Shown here: positions 5,899 through 16,300 of the stretch, in pieces
Numbering within the stretch: the first letter of the stretch is position 1
Layout of the letters: the number at the start of each line of letters is the position of its first letter
Assembly: GCA_937967535.1 (NCBI GenBank)
Contig: CALCMV010000440.1
Location: 1-16,464, forward strand
Direction of reading: 5' to 3'
Origin: an uncultured Saprospiraceae bacterium
GTDB lineage: Bacteria > Bacteroidota > Bacteroidia > Chitinophagales > Saprospiraceae
DNA length: 16,464 nt
Made by a program: the position numbers and the translations under genes
The notes under the pieces: model-generated
What the model saw: only the letters and a program-made list of their open reading frames with translations
Database searches by the model: none
Told to the model about the DNA's origin: nothing

Positions 5899-8622
5899 TT
5901 ATTTTACCATTATTTTTTCGGTCAATAAAATATTATCATTCCCCGTCACTCTTACAAAATATAAACCTTGTGTGAGATTCGGAGGTGCGATATAGTACGT
6001 TTCTATTCCTGCAATTTTAGGCGTTTCTTGGTAGTAAATCGCGCGTCCGAGCGCATCGTATAGGTGTAGCTCCAAATCACGTACTTCATCACCTGTAATG
6101 GTCAATTCAAATGCGCCATTATTTGGATTCGGATTGACTTGGAGGGCGAGGTCGCCGTATTCGATATTGGGGTCTACAATGGGTTTGAAGAAGGGAGAGT
6201 TGCCTTCACCATTGAGGTAAACTTTGGTGCTGCAATCGCCCTCTGTTACTATCACCCAGTAATAATAAGTATCTAAATTAAGGTCTTGTATGACGACATC
6301 GGGGAATGTTTCGCCTTCCATTGGTTCAGGGCAGAGGGTAGTTTGACTTTCTTTACCCCATTGATAGCTGTCGAAATTATTGATATTACAAAATAAAGTA
6401 TTGGTATTGGCGAATTGGAAGACTTTAGCATCGGTGTCGGTGGAGTTATCAAGCGTAACTGTTGCGGTAGCTTCTTGGCTACATTCTCCCAGTTGATAGG
6501 TGAGCGAAATGTTGCTATTACCTGTAATTTCTAAAGCGGCACAGGCATCTCCTGCATTTACATTTTGGTCAGAGTTGTTGACTTCCCAAGTATATACATA
6601 GTCTGCAAGCGTACTGTCAGGGCTTACTGTAATGATGCGACTAGTACCGCAAAGGGTGGCATCTGCATTAAGTGGCGGGTCGAAAGTGATAGTAGTTAAT
6701 CTAAGGCTCTCCAATTCCAATATCACTTCACTTACAGCGTGGCAACCATTGTCGGTACGTTCTACTCGGGCATAGATGATTCGCTCTTGTGAATTAAATG
6801 GTGTTTGTGTGATAGGATTATCGCCGGAGCCTGCAGCCGCTTCGCTCAAATGATAAGTGACTGTGACACCCGCCTGACCGCCTGTTACGACAGCATCTGC
6901 ATTGGATAGGGTGAAACTTCCCATACCTGCTACGTTGCAGGAAATCAGAGTATCCGGGGTGGCAGTTGGGTCTGCTTTATTTTGTATAACATCTACTGTA
7001 AGAGAGTCAGCGCAACCATTAGCATTATTTGTTATTTTGACTTGATAGGTGCCGGGAGCATCAACCGTAGCCATATCTGTATTACCGCCGTTTAAAATAT
7101 TGCCATTAGCACTTATAACTGTCCATTCATACATGGCTGTCATACCGACTATTTCTGATTCGCTTGCATCCAATTCAATGATTGTATTGTTACAGGTGAT
7201 TGTGTCAGGCATAGCTATTGCTGCGGTTGGAGCATCAGTATTGATTCCTACCATAACCGAACTTGTATTGTCACAACCATTGTTGTCAGTAATGGTTACT
7301 GTGTATGTGCCTGCATTGAATATGGTTGTAGTATCTGTATCTGCTCCATTGCTCCAGGCATACTCGAATGGGGATACTCCGGTAGAAGATGCTGCCGTAA
7401 GAAGTATAGAAGATTGAATACAGTTGAGTGTAGATCCGTTGGGTGTGATTACAGGTATTGGTACTTCTGTTCCTGGTACTGTTATGGGAAAATCAGTCTT
7501 ACAATTGTTATCATCTCGAGTGACGGTTAAGATGTAATCTCCCGGAGTTGTTATATTCTCCAGAGGATTGTCAATACTTGTGAAACCGTTAGGACCTTCC
7601 CAATGATAACTCACACCAACAGAACTTGAACTTCCTGTTAAAATTACCGAAGTACCGTTGCAATCAATCATTCCACTAACTTGTGCTTCTACATTTTCGG
7701 GTGCTTCAATGTTTTGCATTATTTCAACAGGCACTGTGCTTGTACAACCGTTGACATCCATAACAATTACATTATGAGATCCTTCGGGGAGCGTATTATC
7801 AATAGCATCTCCGTTTCCTGTACTCCAAACATATGTGTAATTTCCGTTTATGTCAGGCGTGCCACCCGAAGCAGACACAGTCGCAGACCCAAAAGGTAAA
7901 GGTATTCCATCCTCACCGCAGATAATGTGTTGGATATTACTAATGGAAGCCTGTAATAGTGGAGGTTCACTTATAGTAGTTACTACTGAACTGGTACACA
8001 TCAATTGGTCTGTTATACTGATACGATAGTCTCCTGCCTCTAAATTGGTTATTTGATTATTTAATAATACACCTTCTTCTGTATTATTATTATCGTTCAA
8101 ATCTTCCCAACTATAATTTATACTTCCACTGCCCCCATTAATTGTCAACGTAACACTTCCATCTGTATCTCCATTACAAGAAACCCCCATTTCGTCGGTA
8201 CTACTAATAGTTGGGGGAGTTGCCTGAACGACTTCCACATGACATCCGCATATCATATCGCCGTTATCAGCAAAATATCGGATTTCATAAAGTCCTGTAT
8301 TGCTTGTATTGGTCAAGTCTAATCCTGCATCATTATCAATCACCATTGAATTGTAAGACCAATCGGCAAAAGTTGAATTACCCTGTAACAGAACACCTAT
8401 TAGTCGTAAAGTACCCTCGCATGGAATAGGGATTGGTGAACCATCGTAGTCTATGACATTTGTATTATTGAATAGATATAAAAATTCCACATCTAAACAA
8501 GGAGACTCATCGCATCTGGGAAGGTCTGATTGAGCTGCCAGTTGACTATTTAAGACAAGTATCAATAATAATATTGAACTTGCTTTAAGGAGATAATACT
8601 TGGTATTTCCCATGAGATTCAT
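5899..8622 (-). CDS. T9SS-secreted SprB/PKD-like repeat protein, type A sorting domain
   Basis: The 907-aa product has a signal peptide ending near QLAAQ (residues 27 to 31). A cysteine-containing N-terminal domain (about 32 to 135) is followed by two SprB-like repeats (about 137 to 305, with SCNGDTDGSVTL and DVNGCTS). Then come at least three PKD/Ig-like repeats of similar size (about 310 to 540), each framed by cysteines, and about 280 less regular residues. The last 77 residues (831 to 907) are a T9SS type A sorting domain: PNPNNGAFELTI, LYDALGR, LTQGLYFVRV, TEKIMVK. By family knowledge it is carried across the outer membrane by T9SS, and the C-terminus is removed as the protein is anchored to the surface or released. 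An alternative start is Met4 (8613). It heads the leftward transcript whose next gene is the beta-barrel protein. A role in adhesion or surface-layer function is inferred. Confidence 0.9.
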   Translation of the reverse strand: MNLMGNTKYYLLKASSILLLILVLNSQLAAQSDLPRCDESPCLDVEFLYLFNNTNVIDYDGSPIPIPCEGTLRLIGVLLQGNSTFADWSYNSMVIDNDAGLDLTNTSNTGLYEIRYFADNGDMICGCHVEVVQATPPTISSTDEMGVSCNGDTDGSVTLTINGGSGSINYSWEDLNDNNNTEEGVLLNNQITNLEAGDYRISITDQLMCTSSVVTTISEPPLLQASISNIQHIICGEDGIPLPFGSATVSASGGTPDINGNYTYVWSTGNGDAIDNTLPEGSHNVIVMDVNGCTSTVPVEIMQNIEAPENVEAQVSGMIDCNGTSVILTGSSSSVGVSYHWEGPNGFTSIDNPLENITTPGDYILTVTRDDNNCKTDFPITVPGTEVPIPVITPNGSTLNCIQSSILLTAASSTGVSPFEYAWSNGADTDTTTIFNAGTYTVTITDNNGCDNTSSVMVGINTDAPTAAIAMPDTITCNNTIIELDASESEIVGMTAMYEWTVISANGNILNGGNTDMATVDAPGTYQVKITNNANGCADSLTVDVIQNKADPTATPDTLISCNVAGMGSFTLSNADAVVTGGQAGVTVTYHLSEAAAGSGDNPITQTPFNSQERIIYARVERTDNGCHAVSEVILELESLRLTTITFDPPLNADATLCGTSRIITVSPDSTLADYVYTWEVNNSDQNVNAGDACAALEITGNSNISLTYQLGECSQEATATVTLDNSTDTDAKVFQFANTNTLFCNINNFDSYQWGKESQTTLCPEPMEGETFPDVVIQDLNLDTYYYWVIVTEGDCSTKVYLNGEGNSPFFKPIVDPNIEYGDLALQVNPNPNNGAFELTITGDEVRDLELHLYDALGRAIYYQETPKIAGIETYYIAPPNLTQGLYFVRVTGNDNILLTEKIMVK

Positions 8623-8661
8623 ATTATTTATCTTTTAATGGTATAAATCAGTGTAATCAAT

Positions 8662-8669
8662 TATCTTTG
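8662..8669 (+). promoter_or_regulatory. Bacteroidota sigma-ABfr-type -7 element
   Basis: TATCTTTG matches the TAnnTTTG consensus exactly and lies 29 bp before the start codon of the 8699..9322 lipoprotein gene, in the 76-bp divergent gap. The -33 TTG motif is not clear; only a poor match is seen near 8637..8642. It would give a leader of about 25 nt. Confidence 0.55.
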
Positions 8670-8698
8670 TGTAAAAATAATCAATTTAATATATTAAA

Positions 8699-9322
8699 AT
8701 GAAAAAACGTATAATAATTTTAGCCTTATTTTCAATCTACGCTTTTTTACTCTTAACATGTTGTAAAGATGATGAAGGTCCTGTGCTATCAACAATAGGT
8801 ACTAATTTACCTGATTCACTGGCGTATGCAGAAAGTAGAGTGAGCACCCCTCCTTTATACACACTTCGTACATTAGACGATCTTACCGAAGATGTAATTG
8901 AAATTACTGCATCGGAAAACCTCATTATGAGACAAATACTAGAGACTTCAATGACCCCACAAGGGCGCGAAGAACGAGCCTTCAAAGCTATCAAATTGCT
9001 GCCTATGCAAGAGGCGGAGTTCATCGCCCCTGATGATAATTTCTTTTTTGGTTCGGACATCAATGCAACTTACACTGTCAATGATGATGAATACACATTC
9101 ACTATTCCTCCCGATAATAGAGTCATAAAAGGGCATCTAAATCAGGAACAAACTGCAATTTCAATTCCCTTTTGGGCACTTAGGAAAAAAGGAGCAGGAA
9201 CCAACGCAACTGCTCATTATCCTTTAGATTACGAAACCTTCTTCACAACCAGTTTCTTTTCCGGTGATTCCCTCGTCTACGTTCAGTACGATGTTATTTA
9301 TGAATTAGTAGAAGATGAGTAA
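8699..9322 (+). CDS. probable surface lipoprotein, first of a tandem pair
   Basis: The 207-aa product begins MKKRIIILALFSIYAF and runs into LLLTCCKDDEGP. Cys21 is the likely lipidated residue, although Thr at -1 is a slightly unusual lipobox and Cys22 cannot be excluded. The KDDE right after the cysteines resembles the lipoprotein export signal described in Bacteroidota (QKDDE type in Capnocytophaga), which directs lipoproteins to the cell surface. I recognise no domain. The C-terminal part is clearly homologous to the next gene: 24 of 49 residues are identical from the SIP motif to VQYDVIY by my count. It is transcribed away from the T9SS cargo gene at 5899..8622, from the promoter at 8662, with the second paralogue 44 bp downstream. 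The start is the Met giving the lipoprotein signal. Confidence 0.85.
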   Translation: MKKRIIILALFSIYAFLLLTCCKDDEGPVLSTIGTNLPDSLAYAESRVSTPPLYTLRTLDDLTEDVIEITASENLIMRQILETSMTPQGREERAFKAIKLLPMQEAEFIAPDDNFFFGSDINATYTVNDDEYTFTIPPDNRVIKGHLNQEQTAISIPFWALRKKGAGTNATAHYPLDYETFFTTSFFSGDSLVYVQYDVIYELVEDE

Positions 9323-9366
9323 TTCGCCCAAAGTCTAAAATATTCATAAAAAAAACTTAATTTAAA

Positions 9367-9930
9367 ATGAAAAAAACATTATTGTTATTTGCTATTTTTA
9401 CATTGTCCATTGGCTGCAAAGATGATGAAACTCCCGAAATCCCTGATTTTCCTATCCGGCTTGCTTTTGCCGAGACCGGATCGACTGAAGTAGCCATGTT
9501 GAGAACATTTGGAACAAACGACATTCCTGCCGATATGACACTTCCAATCACTCAAATGACACAGGATTTATTCAATGATAATGTCATGTCAATTCCTGAT
9601 TCTATTGTACTTGTATCGGATAATCTGAGTTACTTTGATGCTGCTGATGCTGGTTTTCTCACAATGCAAACTGCTTTGGACAGCATTCCATACACACTTT
9701 CAGATGACAACTTTGAATTTAATGTTGTTTCTTCAGATAGAGTGATTTCAGGCACAGGAACTCCCATTGAAATTACAATACCTTATCGTACTTTTGTGAA
9801 ACGCGGTATAAGTAGTAGTGGAGGTACTCATTTACCTGTCAGTTACGAGAATTTTCTATTTACAGATTTCTTTGAAGGCGACTCTATCGTATACATTCAA
9901 TATGATGTCATCTACAGGTATATGCCGTAA
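9367..9930 (+). CDS. probable surface lipoprotein, second of a tandem pair
   Basis: The 187-aa product has a clean lipobox, LSIGC, with Cys17 lipidated, followed by KDDETPE. This matches the pattern of a Bacteroidota surface-lipoprotein export signal. The shared core with the upstream paralogue includes (L/I)AFAE near residue 35, DRVI-G, ITIP, a Lys/Arg-Gly turn, YENF, FF-GDS and the terminal VYIQYDVIY. The block before the core has diverged more and is shorter here. No known domain is apparent, and the beta-rich look suggests a small binding or adhesin module. The gap to the upstream gene is 44 bp with no promoter seen, and a good terminator follows at 9956..9988, so the pair is probably one transcript. 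Tandem duplication with divergence is the simplest origin. Confidence 0.87.
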   Translation: MKKTLLLFAIFTLSIGCKDDETPEIPDFPIRLAFAETGSTEVAMLRTFGTNDIPADMTLPITQMTQDLFNDNVMSIPDSIVLVSDNLSYFDAADAGFLTMQTALDSIPYTLSDDNFEFNVVSSDRVISGTGTPIEITIPYRTFVKRGISSSGGTHLPVSYENFLFTDFFEGDSIVYIQYDVIYRYMP

Positions 9931-9955
9931 AAGCCTAGTTAAGTAAACAGTTTGA

Positions 9956-9988
9956 AAAGATGGCGAACTTTATCGGTTCGTCATTTTT
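9956..9988 (+). terminator. intrinsic terminator after the lipoprotein pair
   Basis: Arms atggcgaac (9960..9968) and gttcgtcat (9976..9984) pair over nine positions with one G-T wobble around a 7-nt loop. An A run precedes and a run of five T closes the structure. It lies 26 bp after the stop codon at 9930, ideally placed to end the two-gene transcript. Confidence 0.75.
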
Positions 9989-10354
9989 ATTTCCCATTCA
10001 TCAATAAAAATCAGGACAACATCCTTTGAGGTCGTATGTGTGTGTGGATAAGTTCAGGTGGTACTAAGTAGGTGTGGTTACGTTTAAGCGGGTGAACAAT
10101 AAAGTATATCAAACGCTAATATACACGCATATTTTCATGTAACAAAATTTTCAAACAAAAAAAAGCATATAAACCTTAAAAGTCTCCTGCACAACACTTA
10201 TTTTCACAACAGATTTGCCTGTTCAAATGTTAACCTTAGTGGTTAAAATCAGGGAAAACACCCTTATAAAGTGTCTGATAATAAAATAATACTTGGTAGA
10301 AAAGACGATGTTCATTCGTCTGTCATCTACCGTCCACCATTCTACCGTACAAAT
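9989..10354 (+). promoter_or_regulatory. gene-free leader region with several hairpins
   Basis: About 370 bp separate the terminator from the start of the giant surface protein gene, and I see no credible gene in it. A GTG-initiated in-frame extension from 10271 exists but lacks signal-peptide character. Structures seen are TTAACC/GGTTAA with a 5-nt loop (10230..10246), a small AGGG/CCCT stem (10251..10264) and a compound hairpin close to the start codon (10295..10348). No exact TAnnTTTG element was found; TACGTTTA at 10079..10086 misses by one base. Confidence 0.45.
10295..10348 (+). promoter_or_regulatory. hairpin with two alternative partners before the start codon
   Basis: GGTAGA (10295..10300) and AGACGA (10303..10308) pair with TCGTCT (10316..10321) and TCTACC (10326..10331) to make a two-step hairpin with a 7-nt loop. 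A direct repeat of TCTACCGT occurs at 10326..10333 and 10341..10348, so GGTAGA could pair with either copy. The second copy ends 6 bases before the ATG at 10355. The arrangement could modulate translation or mRNA stability; no ligand or known riboswitch fold is recognised. Confidence 0.4.
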
Positions 10355-13300
10355 ATGAAAGCAAGATACAGCCTGTTTATACTGACCGCTTTAATGCTGC
10401 CTGCGAGCCTTTCAGCACAATTAATTGTTAACTCTAATACGTTTAATACCAATCAACTGGTGCAGGATGTCCTTGTCGGGCAGGGCGTAGATGTCACCAA
10501 TGTCACCTTTAGTGGTGTCAATATCCAACGCGGTTTTTTTAATGGTGCCAATAGTAATATCGGAATTAATTCGGGTGTCATTCTTTCTACGGGCAACATC
10601 TTTGTAGCTACCGGACCGAATGATTTGGATAATGCGACCCTACCCGAAGATTCAGGCTGTGGCACCCCCGACGACCCGCCACCTTTTCAAGGACCGGGTG
10701 GGCTGTGTCGCCCCGGAGATGGCGATCTCAATGCTATTCTTTCAGGTAATACACAAACCTTTGATGCAGCAGTATTGGAATTTGATTTTATTCCACAGTC
10801 AGACATCATCCGCTTCAATTACGTCTTTGGTTCGGAGGAATATCCCGAATACGTTTGCTCTGCTTTCAACGATGTTTTTGCTTTCCTAATCTCCGGTCCC
10901 AACCCGGCAGGTGGCAATTATAATGAAGTCAACATTGCCCGTATTCCGGGCACCACTATACCGGTGGCTATCAACACCGTCAACCCCGGTGAACCCGGTA
11001 CAGAAGGTTCACCTTTTGGCTGTATTGGCTCGGCAGGAAGCCTTGCTTTCAGTTCTTTATACAATAATAATAATAATGGTGCGACTGTACAATTCGATGG
11101 CTTTACAGACAAATTTGAGGCATCTGCCAGCGTTATCCCTTGCGAAACTTACCACATCAAAATCGCCATTGCAGATGCAGGTGACGGCGTACTCGACTCT
11201 GCCGTATTTTTGGAAGAAAACAGCTTTGCCGCCGATGCCGTTGATATTGAGGTCGTTACGATAGATTCAGACGGCACCATTTCAGGCGATTTTACCGTAG
11301 CAGAGGGCTGCGATGATGTAGCAGAAGTTACCTTCAGTCTCAGCGAAGCTGTTTCCAGCGACTACGAAATTCCCTTTACAGTAAGCGGTACAGCCATCAA
11401 TGGCACTGATTATGAGACACTTCCGGGTAGTATTTTTATTCCGGCAGGTGCCGCTGAGGTCACGATTAATATTGTCCCGATAGTAGATGCGATTGACGAA
11501 GATATTGAAACCATCGTCTTTGAAGTCCAAACCTCCGTTTGCGAAACCGAAACATTCACCATCACCATCGGCGAAGAAGAACCCCTCACCGCCCCGCCAC
11601 TCTCCTGCGGTGATATTACGGCACAGGCAGTTTCATTTACTTGGGATGCCGTTCCGGATGCTACGGGTTACGAGGTCAGTCTTGACGGCGGTACGACTTG
11701 GGTACCTGCTGCACCCGGTCCCACTTCGCATACCGTTGGCGGATTGACGCAAGGAGATGTTGTTGACATCCTTGTACGTGCGATTGGTGGCGACCTCTTT
11801 TGCAGCAGCAACCCATCCAGCGCACAAACCTGTATTGCAGTAGATTGTATGGTCAATGCCAATGTTACAGCCCAAACCGAAGCAAGTTGTCAAGACTCCA
11901 ACGATGGCGAGGCTACCGTAGCCCTCAATGGTGGCGAAGGACCATTTACCTATCAGTGGGATGCCAACGCCAGTAACCAAAACGGACCCACAGCAGTTGG
12001 TTTGGCTGCCGGAATTTATACTGTAACCATTACCGACGCACTATTTTGCCCCGGCATTGCTACTGTACAAATTACCGCCCCGCCACCTGTCGAAATCATC
12101 AATATTGCTCCCGCACCACCAAGTTGTAATGGTGGTGCCAATGGTTCTATTACCATCACTGCTGCCGGCGGTACAGGCGCATTATCATACAATTGGAGTG
12201 ATTCGGGAGGAACAACCCCAACCATAAGCGATATTCCGGCAGGAACATATACCATCACCATCACCGATGAAAATAATTGCCAACTCATAGAAGATGTCGA
12301 ACTTCCCGAAACCGACGCGCTTTTCCTTGTCAGCGACTTCGAGACACCATTTTGTAATGGCGATGCCAATGGAACAGCCACCGTCACTGCCACCAATGGC
12401 GTAGGACAACTCAATTTCATGTGGGAAGACGGACAAACCACCGGAACCGCTACGGGCTTGCCTGCGGGTACATATAGTGTAACCGTAGTAGACGCACTCG
12501 GCTGCGATGGCATAATAGACGTAACTGTTACCGAACCCGATGTATTGATTATTGATAATTTGGAAGCGAATGATGCAATTTGTAATGGGGAAAATAGTGG
12601 CTCTGCACAAGTCACCCCCGCAGGAGGTACAGCCCCTTACACCTACCTCTGGCAACCCGGTACACAGATTACACCCACTGCCTCCAATCTTGATGCAGGA
12701 ACGTATACGGTCACTGTTACAGATGATAATGGCTGTATGGTCACTGCTTCCGCTCAAATAAATGAACCTGAACCCCTCATTATTTCAAACATACAAACCA
12801 CCGATATTTCATGCACAGGTGAAAGTGACGGCTCAATTACCATCCTCACATCAGGCGGTACAGGCGCAATTTCTTTTAGTATTGATAATGGAAATACTTT
12901 TCAAAATAATAATGTATTTAATAATTTACCCGAAGGAAATTACCCCATTTTAATACAAGATGAAAATGCTTGTACTACTTCGGATAATATCACATTAACC
13001 GTTCCTAATGCCCTCCTAATCATAGATATACAAGGCAGTACCTCCGATTGTACAGGCAGTCCCAACGGAACAGCTACCGTCACTGTCGAAGGCGGTACAC
13101 TCCCCTACACCTATCTTTGGAATGTCGGACAAACCACCCCGACAGCCACCAATCTCGGCACAGGCAATTATACCGTCAGCGTCACCGATGGCAATGGTTG
13201 CCAAGAAATTGCCAATGTAGACGTTCTCAATCCCGAAACGGTTGTAATAAACAGCATCACCAGTACTCCCTTATTCTGTAATGGCGACAATACCGGTACA

Positions 13301-16300
13301 GCCACCGTAGATGCTATCGGATTGGGTAATCTCACCTATCTCTGGACACCCGGCGGACAAAGCACTGCCACAGCCACAGGACTCGCGCCGGGTACATACA
13401 CCGTCCTTGTGACAGGAGAAGACGCATGTACCAATACTGCCGAAATCGAAGTCACAGAACCCGATGTACTCACCATTGAATCACTTGACGGTACAGATAT
13501 TACTTGTAATGGCGATGATGACGGAACAGCTACCCTCAACGTCTCCGGCGGAACAGGAGATTACACCTACCAATGGCAACAAAGCGGCGTATTTGGCGCA
13601 AATCCAACAGGATTAGAACCCGGTACTTACACCGTCACCGTAACGGATGAAAATGATTGTTCAACCACCGAATCTGTTACGATTAATGAACCTGAAACAT
13701 TGGTCATTGATGATATTTCAGGAACAGATATTACCTGCGGTGGCGGTACAGACGGTATGGCTTCTGCAAGCGCGTCAGGCGGTATCGGTCCCCTTACTTA
13801 TGAATGGGAACCCTCCGGTCAAACCGGACAAAATGTGAGCGACCTCCTAGCCGGAATACATATCGTAACCGTAACGGATGCCAATGGATGCAACACCACC
13901 GCAAGCCTAGAACTCTCCGAACCTCTGCCACTTGTGATTGATGATATTAGTTCCGAACCAGCCGTTTGTAATGGAGAAAATACAGGTAGCGCGAGTGTAA
14001 GCGTAAGCGGCGGCACAGGTGCGTACACCTATACATGGCAACCTTCTTTGCAAAATACACCAACCGCCACCAATTTGCCGCAAGGCACATACAGCGTCAG
14101 TATTACGGATGAAAGAGGCTGTTTGATTGTTGAAAATATTGACGTAAGCGAACCCACCGCAATCAGCGCAAATACTGCAAGTACGCCTACTTCATGTAAT
14201 GGGCTAAGTGACGGAACAGCAAGTATTGAAGGCGCAGAGGGTACGCCACCTTATACCTACCAATGGGATGCCAATGCCTTCAATCAAACCACCCAAAACG
14301 TCAGCGGATTGTCGGCAGGAATTTATAATGTGACTATAACGGATGCAAATGATTGTGAATTTGTAACTGATGTCACAGTTCCCGAACCCGATGCAATTGA
14401 ATTGAGTATTGATATGATGCCCGTAAATTGCATTGATGGCAATGACGGGGTGGCTACGGTTACTGCCACAGGTGGTACAGGTAGCTACACCTTTGAATGG
14501 GATGCCGCAACAGGCAACCAAACAGGCGCAACCGCCACCAATCTCCCCGCAGGTAATTATTCGGTAACAGTTTTTGATGAAAATAATTGCTTCACAACAA
14601 CAAGTGTGACCATCACCCAACCCGCTACGGCTGTTACTGCTTTTGGGGTAGATTCACAAGTGAGTTGTGCGGGTGATTCGGATGGTTTTGTGAGTGTTAT
14701 TCCCACAGGTGGTACAGGCGAATTTTCATTTGAATGGAGTAGCAATACCGGCAGCCAAAGTACACAAACGGCTGAAAATCTTGGAGTTGGCGATTACACC
14801 GTCACCGTAAGCGATGCAAATGGCTGTACCACTACCGCCGCCGCATCCATCACCGAACCCACCGAATTAAGTATTAGTTCTACTGCCGAAAATAACGGTT
14901 GTGCAGGCAGCGCAGACGGCGAAGCCAGTGTGAGTGCATCAGGCGGTACGCCCAATGCCGCAGGAAATTATACCTACCAATGGAGCGATGGACAAACAGG
15001 ACCACTTGCTATTAATCTCCCCGAAGGCACTTATACCATCACCGTCACCGACCTCAATGGCTGTACTGCCACTTCTTCCGTCGAATTGATTGCGCCACCA
15101 CCACTCGCAGCCACGATTGAAGGCATAGGTGCAAATTGCTTTGGCGATACAAACGGTTCGGTCAGCGTAAGTGTAGAAGGTGGTATTGAGCCTTACACCT
15201 ACGAATGGTCGCCCAATGCCAATGGTGCTACCACACCCGACCTCATTGACCTCCCGATGGGTACTTACGAAGTCCTTGTGACCGACCAAAACGGCTGTAC
15301 CATAGAGGCAGAAATCAATATCGGACAAAGCCTGCCTTTGGCGATTAGCCTATCCGCTACTGACATAGATTGCTACGGCGAATCAACGGCTACAGCAAGT
15401 GTCTCCGTAGTTGGTGGTACGCAGCCCTACACTTATATTTGGAGTGATTCCTTAAATACACAGACCATTAGCAATCTTCCGGAAGGTACATACTCTGTTA
15501 CTGTCACTGATGCGAATGGCTGTACCCAAGCGGATGCCATTACCGTAAGCCAGCCCAATGAGCCATTTTTCTTCACTTCTGCGAGTGTTGATGTAGAATG
15601 TCCCGGCGATACAGATGGAGAAATCACGCTCAATACAAGCGGCGGTACGCCCTTCTACGAATACACCATCAACGGTGGTACGACTTGGATTCAATCCCCG
15701 TTTTTTGTCGGGCTTTCGGCAGGTGAATACACGATTACAGCGCGGGATTTGGGCGGCTGTACTTTTACAGATACGGCTATTGTCAGCGAACCTACGCCTA
15801 TCTCTGCCAATGCCGGAGAAGACGTGACCATCGCAATCGGCGACTCTATCCAACTCGAAGTCACTACCGATACACCGGGTATTTTTACTTACGAATGGTC
15901 TACTTTCGACCCCGACCAACCAAGCTGTACCGATTGCCCCAATCCCTTTGTAAGCCCGACCACCACCTCTACTTACGAGGTCTTAGTCACCAATGAATTT
16001 GGTTGTACGGACACTGACAGAGTGGTTATTTCGGTCAATACTGAACGCAATGTTTTTGTTGCTAATGCCTTCACTCCGAATGGCGATGGTGCAAATGATG
16101 TCTTTTTTGTACAAGGCGACGAAAAACTCACGCGCGTAGTCGTACTACGTGTATTTGACCGTTGGGGCGAACTCGTCTATGAACGCCTCGACATCGAAGC
16201 CAACAACCGCGAACTCGGTTGGGACGGCACATACAGAGGTGAAGAAATGAATCCGGCTACCTTCGTATGGTATGCAGAAGTAGAATTTTCTGATGGCTTT

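Noticed and set aside
10228..10290. 20-codon reading frame starting MLTLVVKI in the leader of the giant gene
   Set aside because: It is too short, has no ribosome-binding context and overlaps the hairpins; chance is the simpler explanation.
10271..10354. GTG-initiated 28-codon extension of the giant surface protein
   Set aside because: It would bury the signal peptide inside the protein. The ATG at 10355 gives a normal exported N-terminus.
11852..15805. Regularly spaced repeats as a possible CRISPR array
   Set aside because: The period is about 230 bp, the units code for protein in one frame and the DNA has diverged. There are no short identical repeats with unique spacers.
12016..15919. 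Leftward open frames of 60 to 200 codons across the SprB array
   Set aside because: They are repeat shadows of the plus-strand repeats, with no start context and no recognisable domain.
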